Assembly: GCA_019022495.1 (NCBI GenBank)
Contig: JAFEKR010000072.1
Coordinates: 21,021 to 85,020 of the forward strand
DNA: 64,000 bases
Source of the DNA: Epichloe hybrida
Taxonomy: Eukaryota > Ascomycota > Sordariomycetes > Hypocreales > Clavicipitaceae
Reading direction: 5' to 3'
The notes under the pieces were generated by a model. That model worked only from the letters and a program-made list of their open reading frames with translations, did not search any database and was not told where the DNA came from. The position numbers and the translations under genes are program-made. Positions 25,001 through 35,726 of the stretch are shown one piece after another. How positions within the stretch are numbered: position 1 is the stretch's first letter; each line of letters opens with the position of its first letter.

Positions 25001-28000
25001 CTTTGCTTGCTCTGGGCCGGTGGCGGTATAGGATATGGAGGTGCTCGTAGACCTCAGGATGACTTGTTGGAAGGCACCAGTGTTGGTCTGGTAGCCCATA
25101 AAAACCGTTCTTAGAATTGGCTGAGATGAGCACACAGCCTCCCATGCCATTTTCAGCCTCTCGACATCTACTTCGTCCGCGTCGCTTGTTGGGGTTAGCT
25201 TCATGGTAAGTCGCATCCAGTATTGGTGGTGAGGATTTTTTAACTGAGAGAGCAAAATGCCCTCTTGCAGCGGTGAGCAAGGAAATAGAGCTTCCACGTT
25301 CGCAGTGTCAATACCGGCCGCATCGAGGTGTGTTTGTATCTCTTTCAAGTCCCCAGTATCCAGGTTGAGCAAGGGCGCCTCGCTCATGGTAAGTCTAGGC
25401 ACGCAGCAGGCCAGTTGAGCCGCAACATCTCCCAGAGTTGTTCCAAGCTTTGTGGTCCAGGAGTGCAGGCGATCTCGATGAGCCATGCATTTGTCATAGC
25501 CAATCCGTAATATAAGTTGCTTGTCGAGGCGCTGTGCGTAAATTTTCAACAAGCCCAGATGTTTTATATCTATGGAGCCCTCTGTTTTTTGTTCTTCTAG
25601 ATCTTGGAAGCTAAAAAGAATTTCAACATCGGACTGATTAAGGGGTTTGTGCCCAAGCATGCAAAACGTAAATGCGGCTGAGCCATCACGTAGGACTGAC
25701 CGATAGCTGTCCTTAACCCCTATAACGGCATCTTCCAACGAAGATTCAATCCCTACATCGACAAATATGGGTACTAAAGTGGTAAAATTGCCCACTGTCC
25801 GGGAAAAGTCCAGAGATGTGTTGCTGGCTTCACGCCCATCATGTTGAGTGTATAGCGCTGGACCGCCCCGGTCAGGGAAACTTTTCTTGAACGAGAGGAG
25901 TATAGCCGTCAATAGCAATTCGACGGGTTTGGTATTGAAAGGGCGGTTGCAAGGTCCGAAAATGGCCTCGGTCACCCCTGCATCTATGGAAACCTCATAT
26001 TCAACCATGGTGTTATCGTAGGTGGCGAGTTTGTTTACAGCCCAATATTCAGTTGATGCTCGTTTCAACTTCGGGGGTCTTATCATGTCGGAGACTTGGC
26101 CGACCTGGGTATGAATCCATTCACCAAAAGATGGAGTCAAAGGTAACTCCAAGTATGGGTCTACGAGCAACGCTTCAAGATCTTGGCATATAATCCTCCA
26201 AGAAGATGTGTCGATGAGACAGTATGAGGTGAGGAGTAACATGGGTTGACAGCTTTGGCACTCCTGGGGAGAAATTAGCCCTGCTATAAACAGGAATCCA
26301 CGTTCAGACGCCAATGGCTTCTGCATGCCGGGTATTGGGATTTCGCCCGCCTCTGGAATTTCCGAGGAATATACCCGTACGCATGGGTGGACTTCAGACG
26401 CCGGTATTATGGTCTGGGTCCATTTTCCACCTAGTTGTACGAAACGAGTCCGAAGCATTGCATGGTGGTTGATCAGCTTGAGCAGTGCATTTTTAATGGT
26501 GTCGACTGTGACATGTGCACTCCGGTCCTGGAGGTGGTATCGAAACGTGCTCGATTGCCGTACCGCTTCGATACCATTCTGTAGGAGTAGCTGCTGAAAA
26601 GGTGATACTGGGATGGCAGAGGGGCTTTCCACGCCATTATTCAAGGACTCCTTAGTCAGAGCCTGGGAATGATTAGGAAGCAGCTCGCTGGCTGCAGCCA
26701 CATTGGCCAGGTTTTCACTCCGTAAAAGCGTGGCGACGAATACCCTCAGTCCGCGCTTCCGACATTGTGTGGCAACCTTTATTGCCAGGATTGAATCGCC
26801 TCCCAGCTTGATGAAGGAGCTCTGGCGTCCTATCTCAACCTCAGGTATGCGCAGTGCCAGAGCCCATGTGGCTTGTAGGCACCGCTCTTTTGGTGATGCC
26901 GGCGGCGTTAGTGCCTCTGTGAAAGCGCCCCGAGCCCGTTCAGGTGCCCATTGTGTAAGCCATTTCTTGATCGAATTTCGGTCAATCTTCCAGGAGGCTG
27001 TCCGAGGGAAATCTTCGACTACTCTCCAAATAGTTGGCATCATGTATAATGGTAATCTAGAAGCCAATGCTTCTCGGATACTTTCGAGACATCGCTCAAC
27101 ATCTAGTTGAAATGTTGGAGACAGCTCTTTTAGAGCTGTTCTTATTGGCAGGCGAGGTTCCTCCAGACTCAGAACAGCTATCAAATCCTTACGGCCATGG
27201 CCTTGATTGGAAGATTGAATGGCCGCAATCGCATGTCGGACAGACACACAAGCACCCAGGGCCTTCTCAACCTCTTCGAGTTCAACTCGCTGGCCGTGGA
27301 TCTTGACCTGGTTGTCAAGGCGACCAATATACTCGAGGCTGCCATCCGGGTTATATCTTGCCAAGTCTCCCGTACGGTACATTCGTTGATGCACCGTGGA
27401 TAGGTGCCCTTTTCGTGGAGGGGCCCAGCGTGGGGGGGATATGAAAGAAGCCGTCGTTTGACGTTGATCGTTCAGGTAGCCTCGAGCCACACCCATACTC
27501 TCAACCACGATCTCTCCAACACCACCAACTGGCATTAGTTTGTTGAAATTGTTCTCATCTACAAGCCAAATAGCGCTTGCAAGGGGCCGGCCGATGCTTT
27601 CTCTGTATGGAGAGTTCGGGTTCAGTTGTGCCATGGAACTGACACAAGCGGCCTCGCTTGGTCCCCAGGCATTGAAGAAGCGAGCGTGAACTGACCACAT
27701 ATTCACCGAATCTAAGTCGACGGGCTCGCCTATCGACATGATTGTCTTTAAACTTGAAGCGTCCTGTGGTGTTATCATGCGGAGCACCGTTGGAGTGAAA
27801 ATGGCACAGTTTACTCTTTCAGACTGAATAAATTCTTCGATGAAAGACTGACGTGCCTCTTCAGAAGGAATGCAAATGCATCCGCCGAATATCAATGTGC
27901 CGAAAATCTCAGCGATACTCATATCCCACACGTAGGCAGCAAATTGAAGCATTCGCACCCCCGGTTCCCACTTCATGTCTCGGCCAATGGCATTGAGCGA

Positions 28001-29860
28001 AGAAGCTAGATTGCGGTGCTCAAGAATATGTCCTTTCGGAGTCCCTGTGCTGCCACTGGTGAATAGTATAAAAGCTGCCTGAGATGGGGCATTCTCAATG
28101 CCGGGTTGTCGGTCTTTCTCAGCCGGCAGTTGGGATGCTAACTGGGCGTTGATGACCATGACGGCTGGCTTTTGGCCTTTCAGGGAATCCTGATGATACG
28201 TCGAGGTCAATATCATCTTTGCCGCAGAATTGGAAATGATCGTCTCTTTGCGAGCAAATGGAAAGCTAGGGTCGATCGGCACGCATACAGCCCCGGCTTT
28301 CAAAACACTTAGTTGAGCAACGACTGTCCAGGTGGACTTCTCAAAAACAAGAGCGATGACATCCTCCGTGCCGATCCCCCTCTGGCCAAGCTCGCAGGCT
28401 ATAGAATCAGTCATTTTATCCAATTGTTCATAAGTCATATGGCCATCCGGACCCCTAACAGCCTCAGCATTGGGTTGCGCATGGGCAATACTTCTGAACA
28501 TATTATGCAGTGTTTGTTGAGGCGATTCTGGGACTATCATGTTCCAGCCCAGTATTTCGCGTCGATCGTGTGTATTGAGAAGCTGGAGTTTGTCAAGGCG
28601 AGTTCCTGCCGGAGATTGTAGTAACAAGGTGAAGATATGCTCGAACTGCCTGAGTATCCGTCGAGTCTGCCGCTCGCACACCACATTCTCGTCGTATAAC
28701 GTCTCGACGGAGAGACCACTGCCGCTCAGAGTTATGGATATCCCGAGGCCATACGGCAGGTGAGCTTCATACTCGCCGTGGATCTCCAATTCAGAGCTTT
28801 TGTAGTCACGGTCGTCGTCGGTTGGAGTTCTAAAATTCAAAATGGTGGTGAACCTTGAGGCGATCTTCGCTGCATCATTCACATCGCGAATCCTTATTAA
28901 TCCATACTGTAGGGCTTGGCTCTTCAGAGCTTCGCGACGCTCTTGTGCTCGTTCCTTGATTAGTCCAGCGATGGTGGAGTCTTTGTTCAAGTTGACCTGT
29001 ACCGGCATGGTGACTATGGTAGGACCCAACGTGGACTCAAGACCGCCGAGGCCATGAACGCGTGCGGAAAGAACTCTCCCAAACACAACACTTTCAGCGT
29101 TCGTATATGACATTACAGTCATCGCCCATGCTGTTTCGATGTACGAAGACATTAGTCCAACAGGAACACTTAGTCCCCAAGGTCCAAAAGGGATTTGCGT
29201 TCCAAGTTTCTTCGACGCATCAGGAATGTATTCTACATCGATCTTTGGAAATATTGCTGGATGGCCACTAAACCTAGGGCCCCAGAAGGCCTTGGCCGTA
29301 CTCTCGTCGATCGAGAGGCAGTGTTTCACAAACAGTTTGAAGTTTGCGTGAGGCGGCAAAGATTGACCGTGGTAAACACGCGACAGGTTGTCAAACAATC
29401 TGTGGTACGTTCCGCCGTCCGCGATGGCGTGATGAGTCGTGAGTATGATCTTTCGCCCGAGCAGAGCAGCCCTAAACAGAGGGGTACCGAAACGCATTGG
29501 GGCCGACTTCTCATGCTCGAGGACCTCCTCGAGGCTTTGTGAAGGGTGAGAAATAGAAAGCGTCTCCTTCAGGACAACTTGCACCAGGCCAAACTCGCAG
29601 TCCACAATTCGAGTACGCAGGACTGGATTCATCGAGTAAATTCGACATAGAGCCTGACAGAAGCCATCTGCATCTACTGAAGGAGCCAGAGTTGCGTAAA
29701 CACAATTAATGTATATACGCTCGATTGGTTGTGCCATGATTCCCACCTGAAGAGCCGTGCAAGGGTAGAGATCTTCGATGGCCGTCAACGGGATGCTACA
29801 GACATCGGCAATGTCCCTGAGAACACATTCGTCGTCCATTGTTTCGTTTATTGCTGGCAT
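19016..29860 (-). CDS. Nonribosomal peptide synthetase, C-A-T-E-C-C-A-T-C-T
   Basis: Two exons, 29860-24197 and 24136-19016, give about 3594 aa. The 60-nt intron starts GTAGGT, has a GCTAATC branch site, ends CCCAG and is phase 0; it lies inside the second C domain, and unspliced reading hits TAA. Rough residues: C1 10-430 (HHAIADGG at 143-150), A1 450-970 (TSGSTGTPKG), T1 about 990-1060 (GGDS, Ser1023), E 1082-1480, C2 1513-1940 (NHALFD), C3 1970-2375, A2 2400-2915 (YTSGSTGKPKG), T2 2960-3025 (GGSS), C4 3082-3485 (HHALYD), T3 3520-3590. Defects: E has SYCLID in place of HHxxxD, C3 reads HPIIYD, and T3 reads GADL with no Ser. C2 and C3 touch without a carrier. There is no thioesterase or reductase. 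The two A domains look intact, so a short, possibly cyclised or N-acylated peptide is the simplest guess. The product is unknown. Confidence 0.93.
24137..24196 (-). other. Intron splitting the NRPS gene
   Basis: 60 nt, GTAGGT...CTAATC...CCCAG. Removing it joins HLPLHGQTE to YVITLGIGYDND and restores the C-terminal part of C2, ending LLYDTSKLS. The downstream open frame has no ATG at its head, only TTG at 24,085, which argues against a separate gene there. Confidence 0.92.
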
Positions 29861-29934
29861 ATTTTCGCAATGGGCTTGAACGAGTTGAAGAAGGCTAGTA
29901 TAGGGACAGAGTGGTTTCTAACGTCTAGTTGTTA

Positions 29935-30588
29935 GACCTCTAAATGCGCATCTCTCCTTTTTTGAATGCGTATCTCCCCTTAGTCCTAAAACAAAAGCAT
30001 AACCCACCTACCTAATTTTAGTGTAGCTTACGTTTATTAATTTTTACTATTTACTAGGATTCCTATATATATAATACTTCATGCAAGTGTGTTACATTGT
30101 ATTGCGTTATATAACGTTACGTTACGTTACATTGCGTTATGTTATAGGGCCTAGTAACAATAAAAGAAATGGAATTACATGTATTATCTCCTTAGGCGTC
30201 CGAAGCCTTGTGGAGTCACGTCAGCTAGGGTCTGTCTCTAATTAGACAGAAGTGAATTAGAGGTATATTTGCTTATATATAAATAGGCTAATACTAAATA
30301 TACTACTAATTTTACCTGTATAAAGCACTACACCACACTTTCACGTACTTACGCGGTCACTAACCTTGTGGCAGGGGGGCTGTGGGGGCCCCACGGATCC
30401 ACAAGGCTTCGGACGCCTAAGGAGACAATAAGAATTATATATTATGGTAAGCTGCTATAAGCTACCTATATTTAGTACTAAACAGAGCTAGGATGTTTAG
30501 TAGGAAATTAAGCGAAAAGATACTTGTTCCGTTTTAGGACTAAGGGGAGATACGCATTCAAAAAAGGAGACATGCGCATTTAGAGGTC
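29935..30588. mobile_element. MITE with 58-bp terminal inverted repeats, 74 bp upstream of the NRPS
   Basis: The terminal repeats 29,935-29,992 and 30,531-30,588 are 58 bp each with one mismatch, beginning GACCTCTAAATGCGCAT. The element is 654 bp with no coding capacity. CTAGTT occurs just outside both ends but not at the same spacing, so no clean target duplication is claimed. A second inverted-repeat element is nested inside it. Only 74 bp separate it from the NRPS start codon. Confidence 0.85.
30187..30425. mobile_element. Inner MITE with 28-bp perfect inverted repeats
   Basis: Arms 30,187-30,214 and 30,398-30,425 are perfect inverted copies, beginning TCTCCTTAGGCGTCCGAAGC. The unit is 239 bp, non-coding, and lies wholly within the larger MITE, so it is the later insertion. 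No target duplication is obvious. Confidence 0.8.
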
Positions 30589-31389
30589 CTAGTTTCCCGG
30601 CTGTTAAGGCTTGCTGAAGTCTTCTAGCCTGACCGCCTTGCGTGGGTTGACGAGAGTGGTGAAAAGGTCAAAAAGAGAGGCCATTCGTGTAGCCGTGCCT
30701 AAGGCACTAGCGTCGTATCATAACGAGGGAGTGCCCCTATTAATTAACCAAAACAATAAGCAGCTGTAAGATGGGTCTGTCATCCTCAGTGGTCATAACT
30801 AACGTCGAGTCTGCAGCTAACCTGCTGATTGAAAGCACGCAATAACGTAGCTATGCCTACTAGCCAGCGCTACCGTCCTGAAAACTGGCCTGCGCCTGCG
30901 GCCTACATTTTCATCACCTGAATCTGTTGTCAATAACCTGAGATCCCGTTGGTGGATGATCGGCCGGGTGTATACCAGTTACGTGGTGACGATGCGGTGA
31001 GGGTCTTGCCTAAGTGTTTGAGACGGCTCATGACTAACATACAGATTTTTATATCGTCATATAGGTACGGTGGCAATAGCTAATTCGTCATTATAATGCA
31101 GTGAGGTCTTGCATGAGTGTTTGAGATAGCTTATAACTGACATATAGATTTTTATATCGTCCTATCGGTACCCTTCCTTCCCCCTATTAAAAATAATCAA
31201 ATAGAGATAGAGGCTCCACTCACCGGGTCTGGCTGCCGAAATCAATATCTTCGGTTCATGCCGGCAGTGACAAACTCGGTATCTGTTAGACCGAGCAGCT
31301 AGGATCAGAAATGAGGGTATGGATCGAGTTGCCTGTCCTTATAACAGGGTGCGGATTATAGTTTAAATAACTAAGTACCTATACCATAC
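30589..31389. other. Intergenic, with an ~80-bp direct repeat
   Basis: No gene is seen. A diverged direct repeat of about 80 bp occurs at about 30,991-31,073 and 31,095-31,172; both copies end in GATTTTTATATCGTC followed by a TATAGGTACG-like tail. Differences are mainly transitions. Confidence 0.6.
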
Positions 31390-31625
31390 AGTCTAACCCC
31401 TAAATGATTTTACACTCGCTACAAGCCTCACGCAGGGCAGCTACTATTAGCTATAAGTGGCTAATATAAGTGAAGCTATTAGGGATATTACAGGGGTTTA
31501 AAGGTACTAAGTTATCCTAGTAAATAGCATGTAATTCAAGGTGTTCTTTAACTTACCTAGTGATTTGTTATTAGCCTATTGCCCCTAGTCATGTACCTCG
31601 TGTAAAATCGTTTAGGGGTTAGACT
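31390..31625. mobile_element. Small MITE with 26-bp inverted repeats
   Basis: Arms 31,390-31,415 and 31,600-31,625 match inverted with one mismatch (AGTCTAACCCCTAAAtGATT in the left arm). The unit is 236 bp and non-coding. Directly to its right, about 31,630-31,660 resembles the inverted end of LTR-B (GGTAGGAGAGATATAAAC), a further transposon scrap. Confidence 0.75.
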
Positions 31626-33079
31626 TTAGGTGTCATAACTATGGTAGGAGAGATATAAACAGAGGTGCAAGGAGGGGGCGACGTGCATGAAGGCAGAACC
31701 CCGCGGCGTTGGGCGGTGAAGGCAGCTCTGTGCAACCCTAACCCTGGAATTCATTCATCTACTCTACGCTCGCCCGTGTTCGCGACAAAGACTTGTCCAT
31801 TTGAACCTGATCAATCTCATCTTCCACCGCTTGCAAAGCGTCAGCGTCCGCGCAGGCCACCCCAGGCACCGCACCCGTCACGGCGGCGGGCATTGGGCAT
31901 TTGTCCACTCAACCACTTGTCAGCCACGAGATGCTGCTCCGCACAGGGAAATCACACCAGAGCGCGTCCTCTCGTTGGATCTTGCCCCGTTTTCAACGCG
32001 GGGGGGGGGGTTGATCACTGGCACTCCCCATCGTCGATATTATATCCCTTGTTCGATGCGTGAAAATTCTCCGCTCCCCGTTCGGTGAAGAGTCTCGCGG
32101 CACTAATACGGAGTAGCATCGGTCACTATGTATGTATATATACCTACGATGCCCCCACCAAGTTAACTTTGTTCCACGTAATACGGACTACTCCGTACAT
32201 ACTACATAATTCGTCCCTTGGGCTATCGGGGATCGGTGTAGCAGTGGTTGGTTGCATGCAGCGTTCAGGGGTGTGAATCCTTGTCCGTTGCTGGGGCGGA
32301 AATGTCTTCCATGATTGATGGTGAACTCTCATGCCGGCAGTTTGCATCGAGGTGAACAGTCATGCTATGCTGTAATGCTGCCCCGATTCCGGAAACCCGT
32401 TTTCCCGCTGACGTCATTTTCAGAGCCGTTTCCACGCCACCAGGTGTTATTGCTTGCGCAATCCGTTTATTAGGCGTTGTATGTGGCTTGCGCCTGGGCC
32501 GGCGTAGTATTTCGACGAAAAGTCCAAGAAACTGCAGTTTCTTCCGATGTGAGCGACGTTTGATCCGACACCGAATGCCCACGCCCGCCCTGGGCCATTC
32601 CCTCGTCCATTAGCTCAAAGGATCCATCCACTGGAGACATCCGTTCGGTCACGCATTGCGAAATGAATCGAGCAAAAGTCTACATTCCTTGCGGAAACAA
32701 GCAGTCGACACTCTTTTTGTTCTCCTGCAAAACATCCCCGTGCAAGATGTAGACGATGAAGCATCCCAAGTAGATCGGAATAAAGTACCAAAAAAAAAAA
32801 CAGCCGAGTTGATATATAACACGACGGCCGACAAATAGCCTGCCGGGAAATCCAGATATCCGACCCTGCACACAACTTTTATGAGCATGCTCAGACAAAA
32901 GCCAAACTCCGTCCTCCAGCCAAATGAATTTGACAGTGTGTCGCCTCAGAAATCTACTAATAAAGGCCTGGATGGAAGACCAAGCCAAGCAAATGTGAAA
33001 TAGTGTCGTTGGTCTGCATTCCCGTTACTCCCCCCTCATTGGTACAAGACAAAGAAATCACGCCCCGATTTCCCTGTCG
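31626..33079. other. Intergenic region between MITE and bZIP gene
   Basis: No gene is supported. Several short open frames exist on both strands but have biased, low-complexity composition and no known domain. A poly-G run lies at about 31,999-32,008, and two exact copies of TACGGAGTA (one inverted) at 32,107 and 32,189. Confidence 0.5.
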
Positions 33080-34127
33080 TCAGAACATTTCATCGCCAAA
33101 AATTTCGTCAAAGTTGTCGTCCGCCGCATCCTCTTGGTTCGAATCGTTCCCTTCCAATGCTAGTGAGCTTTCAGAAAGGCCAGTGTAGTGGCTGTTTGCA
33201 GACGATGGCCATGTTGAATTGTTGTCTGCACGAGGCTGTTAAAAATCCATCGTTGCAAGACCAAGGATTGATAGAGGACAAGCAAACGAGGCCATACTCA
33301 CCCAGACTTGGCAAAGATTGCAGACTCCTTGGTCTCTGGGGATTCTCTCCACTCAATCTCCTGACGAATTTCGAGGCTTCATTATTGATCCACGCATCAA
33401 TGTTGGGGTCATGACACCCAGCGTGGGTTATAAGATGGTTTTTCAGAGTGCAAGACTCGTGTAGTAGACTCAGGTATTGAGAATGAAGCTCGCCATGCAT
33501 CGCTTCCAAGTCAGACCTTTTCTCCTCAAGCTTCTCAGTCCATGCCTTTTTGCGCCTCCGGCACTTCGAGGCAGCGACTCGATTTCGTTCTAGCGATCGT
33601 GCGCGACGAGTGGGTTTCTTGACTTCCTCGGTCCTCGTTGACCTTGTTGACTCGCGTTCCGGTTGCCGACGTGTCTTGGTAGCGGCGGTTGTCTCTCTTT
33701 TTTCCAAAGTTTCTTTCCGCTTGCTTGCTTTTCGTTTCGACTTTTCTTGCCTCGGTGGCGGCGGAGGAGATTTCGGACGGCTTTCGGACGACTGAGTCGT
33801 CGGCAATGTCTTGCTGCGAGGCTGTTGTGGTGTATTGCTAATCTGAGTGGTTGACGGAATTGAGTCTGGCGTTGATGAAAAGGAGGGATTGAAAGAGTAC
33901 GAGTCTGTGCCACCGTAGGTAAACTGTGGTTGATCATCAAGCCCTGTTGAAAGGTCCGGATATTTCGGCTCGGTGGTATCATGGCCAAACATGCACTTTC
34001 CAGGCGAGTTTAAGAAGGAATCGGCTCCTGACTCCAAGATCAAGGATTCGTCGGCATCAGGTCTTTCACCTGGGATCTGGCCAAGTGTGAGATTGGCAGT
34101 CAACATAATATACGCATGCGTCTCCAC
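33080..34127 (-). CDS. bZIP transcription factor (ATF/CREB-like)
   Basis: A nuclear DNA-binding protein of the basic leucine zipper family. The basic region is about residues 174-196 (ERNRVAASKCRRRKKAW), followed by a leucine-rich coiled coil to about 235. Before it is a Ser/Pro/Lys-rich stretch (100-170). The frame from 34,127 runs on past a splice site; with exons 34127-33302 and 33159-33080 (142-nt intron, GTGAGT...CTAG) the protein gains an acidic tail ending DDNFDEIFGDEMF and totals about 301 aa. The N terminus is less sure: the first ~18 residues resemble intron sequence, and a start at about 34,233 (ATG directly followed by GTATGC) spliced to ATCCCAGGTG is an alternative. It lies upstream of the NRPS with the same orientation, but 3 kb away; a regulatory link is only a possibility. 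Confidence 0.85.
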
Positions 34128-35726
34128 TCGAGCTTATAGTGTCGATGTAGTTTGGGGTTTCCAAGCACTGCACAATGACAGCTAGAATCGTTGACGACAG
34201 TGAAATAGTTGTTTAATTGAATTGCATACCATTTGTCTATTCTTCCTTCTTACGGGTGGGTGGAGGTCAAGATCCGTGTTGGTTGTCGTTGTCGTAGTTG
34301 ACGTTTTTTTGTTTTTTTTTGTTTTTTTTTTGCTTTTTTTTCGACAAAAAGGGAGCAGGTTTCAGATGGTCGCACTATGGACTGTCAAACTCACGTCGTA
34401 ATACGGCAGCGATCGTATGTCTTGACGAGTTGGAGAAATCGGATGCTGGTTGGAGCAATGATGTTTCTAGGACTGATGAACTATGACCAGAACCTAAAAG
34501 CTCAGTGTAGCAGTAAAGGGGAGGAGTAGAGGAGAAAGGATTCTAGTCGAATCACTTTAGTCGAATCACTTTCTCGAGAAGGTTCCTCGTCATGAACTTT
34601 TGTTTTTTTCTGACATGTAGAGGAGGGGGAGGCCCTGGTGCTTCACTGTACATACCTAGCTTACATGGGCAGATTCCACAAGAACACACAGTGTATATGA
34701 TGCACTATTAGTACGCCCGTACAGAGTACACCTATGTAGATTCCAAGGTTGCGGATGGCTTGATGGAAACGAATCCGGACAAAACAGTCCGGAACGGCCT
34801 GGCTGTTCGGCACATGGCACATGCATGGCTCGCGAACATTCTCGCGAACGCACACGGTTAACGCACACGGTTAACGCACACGGTTAACGCACACGGGCGG
34901 CCCCAACCATGAATGAACGACTGCGCATGATGTGACACATTGTACCGAGTACGGAGTATTCAATCCGTTTGGGTGTGCCAAGACCCCAGCGGTGTACTGG
35001 TACTACCGAACCGTGGTTCCTTGGGGACAAGCAAGGTAACGAGATCTAGCGAGGAAACACGGATAAAGTGAAGGAAGCTTAACATTAGCAAATGGAACGG
35101 CCGCCAACCCGTCCGTCCTGCTCCGGCTCCCTCCCCGTCCTCGGGGACCCGGAACAAGAAGTCCTGGCGCACGGCGCAACCATGGAGAAGTACTCCGAGC
35201 AACTGGAAATCAACTGATGGATCCTTGTCAGCGTCGTCTGCCAAGCTCGAGCTCTGATGGGATCGACCGGGTCGACTTTTGTGAGGGGGCATCTTTCCCG
35301 CCCCGGCCCCGGCCCCGGCCACGCAAAGTTGCACAAAAAGTTATTACACAGTGCTTCGAAATCGTCACATTCGAACTGTGGAGTGAAATGGGAGCAAAGA
35401 GCGACGGGAAAGAGAAGAAGATATGTGGATTTGCTATCTAGGAATTCCAGTATCTAGCAAGGGAAACGGAAGCTTATTACGAGCTCCAAATCTATTCATC
35501 CAATGAATCTAGGTCTTCAAACGAAGCCTACCATGAAACGCGATAACGAAACGGAAGACAGGAAGCCGCATCGTCAAACGAATCGAGGATGACGAGAGTG
35601 ATGCCTGATATCTGAGGCCACGATGTGAGGCTACATATGAATATCCTCAACACCCAACAGATGGCACCTTTACTCACTTCGGGGCACTGTGCGCGCGTGA
35701 CAAATCGTCATCGGGTCGCCTGCGCC
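34128..35726. other. Intergenic region with poly-T tract and 13-bp repeats
   Basis: No gene is supported. It contains interrupted T-runs at about 34,304-34,341, a 13-bp tandem repeat (unit AACGCACACGGTT) at about 34,847-34,897, one TACGGAGTA at 34,950, and a GGCCCC-type run near 35,304-35,318. This stretch holds the promoters of the divergent bZIP and Zn2Cys6 genes. Confidence 0.5.
34847..34897. repeat. 13-bp tandem repeat, nearly four copies
   Basis: Unit AACGCACACGGTT repeated about 3.9 times without a mismatch until the last copy. It is non-coding. Perfect copies imply recent slippage. Confidence 0.85.

Noticed and set aside
31665..32063. 132-codon Pro/Arg-rich open frame
   Set aside because: Low-complexity composition and no homology that I can recognise; likely chance.
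34847..34897. CRISPR-like array
   Set aside because: Repeats are contiguous 13-mers without spacers, in a eukaryotic genome.
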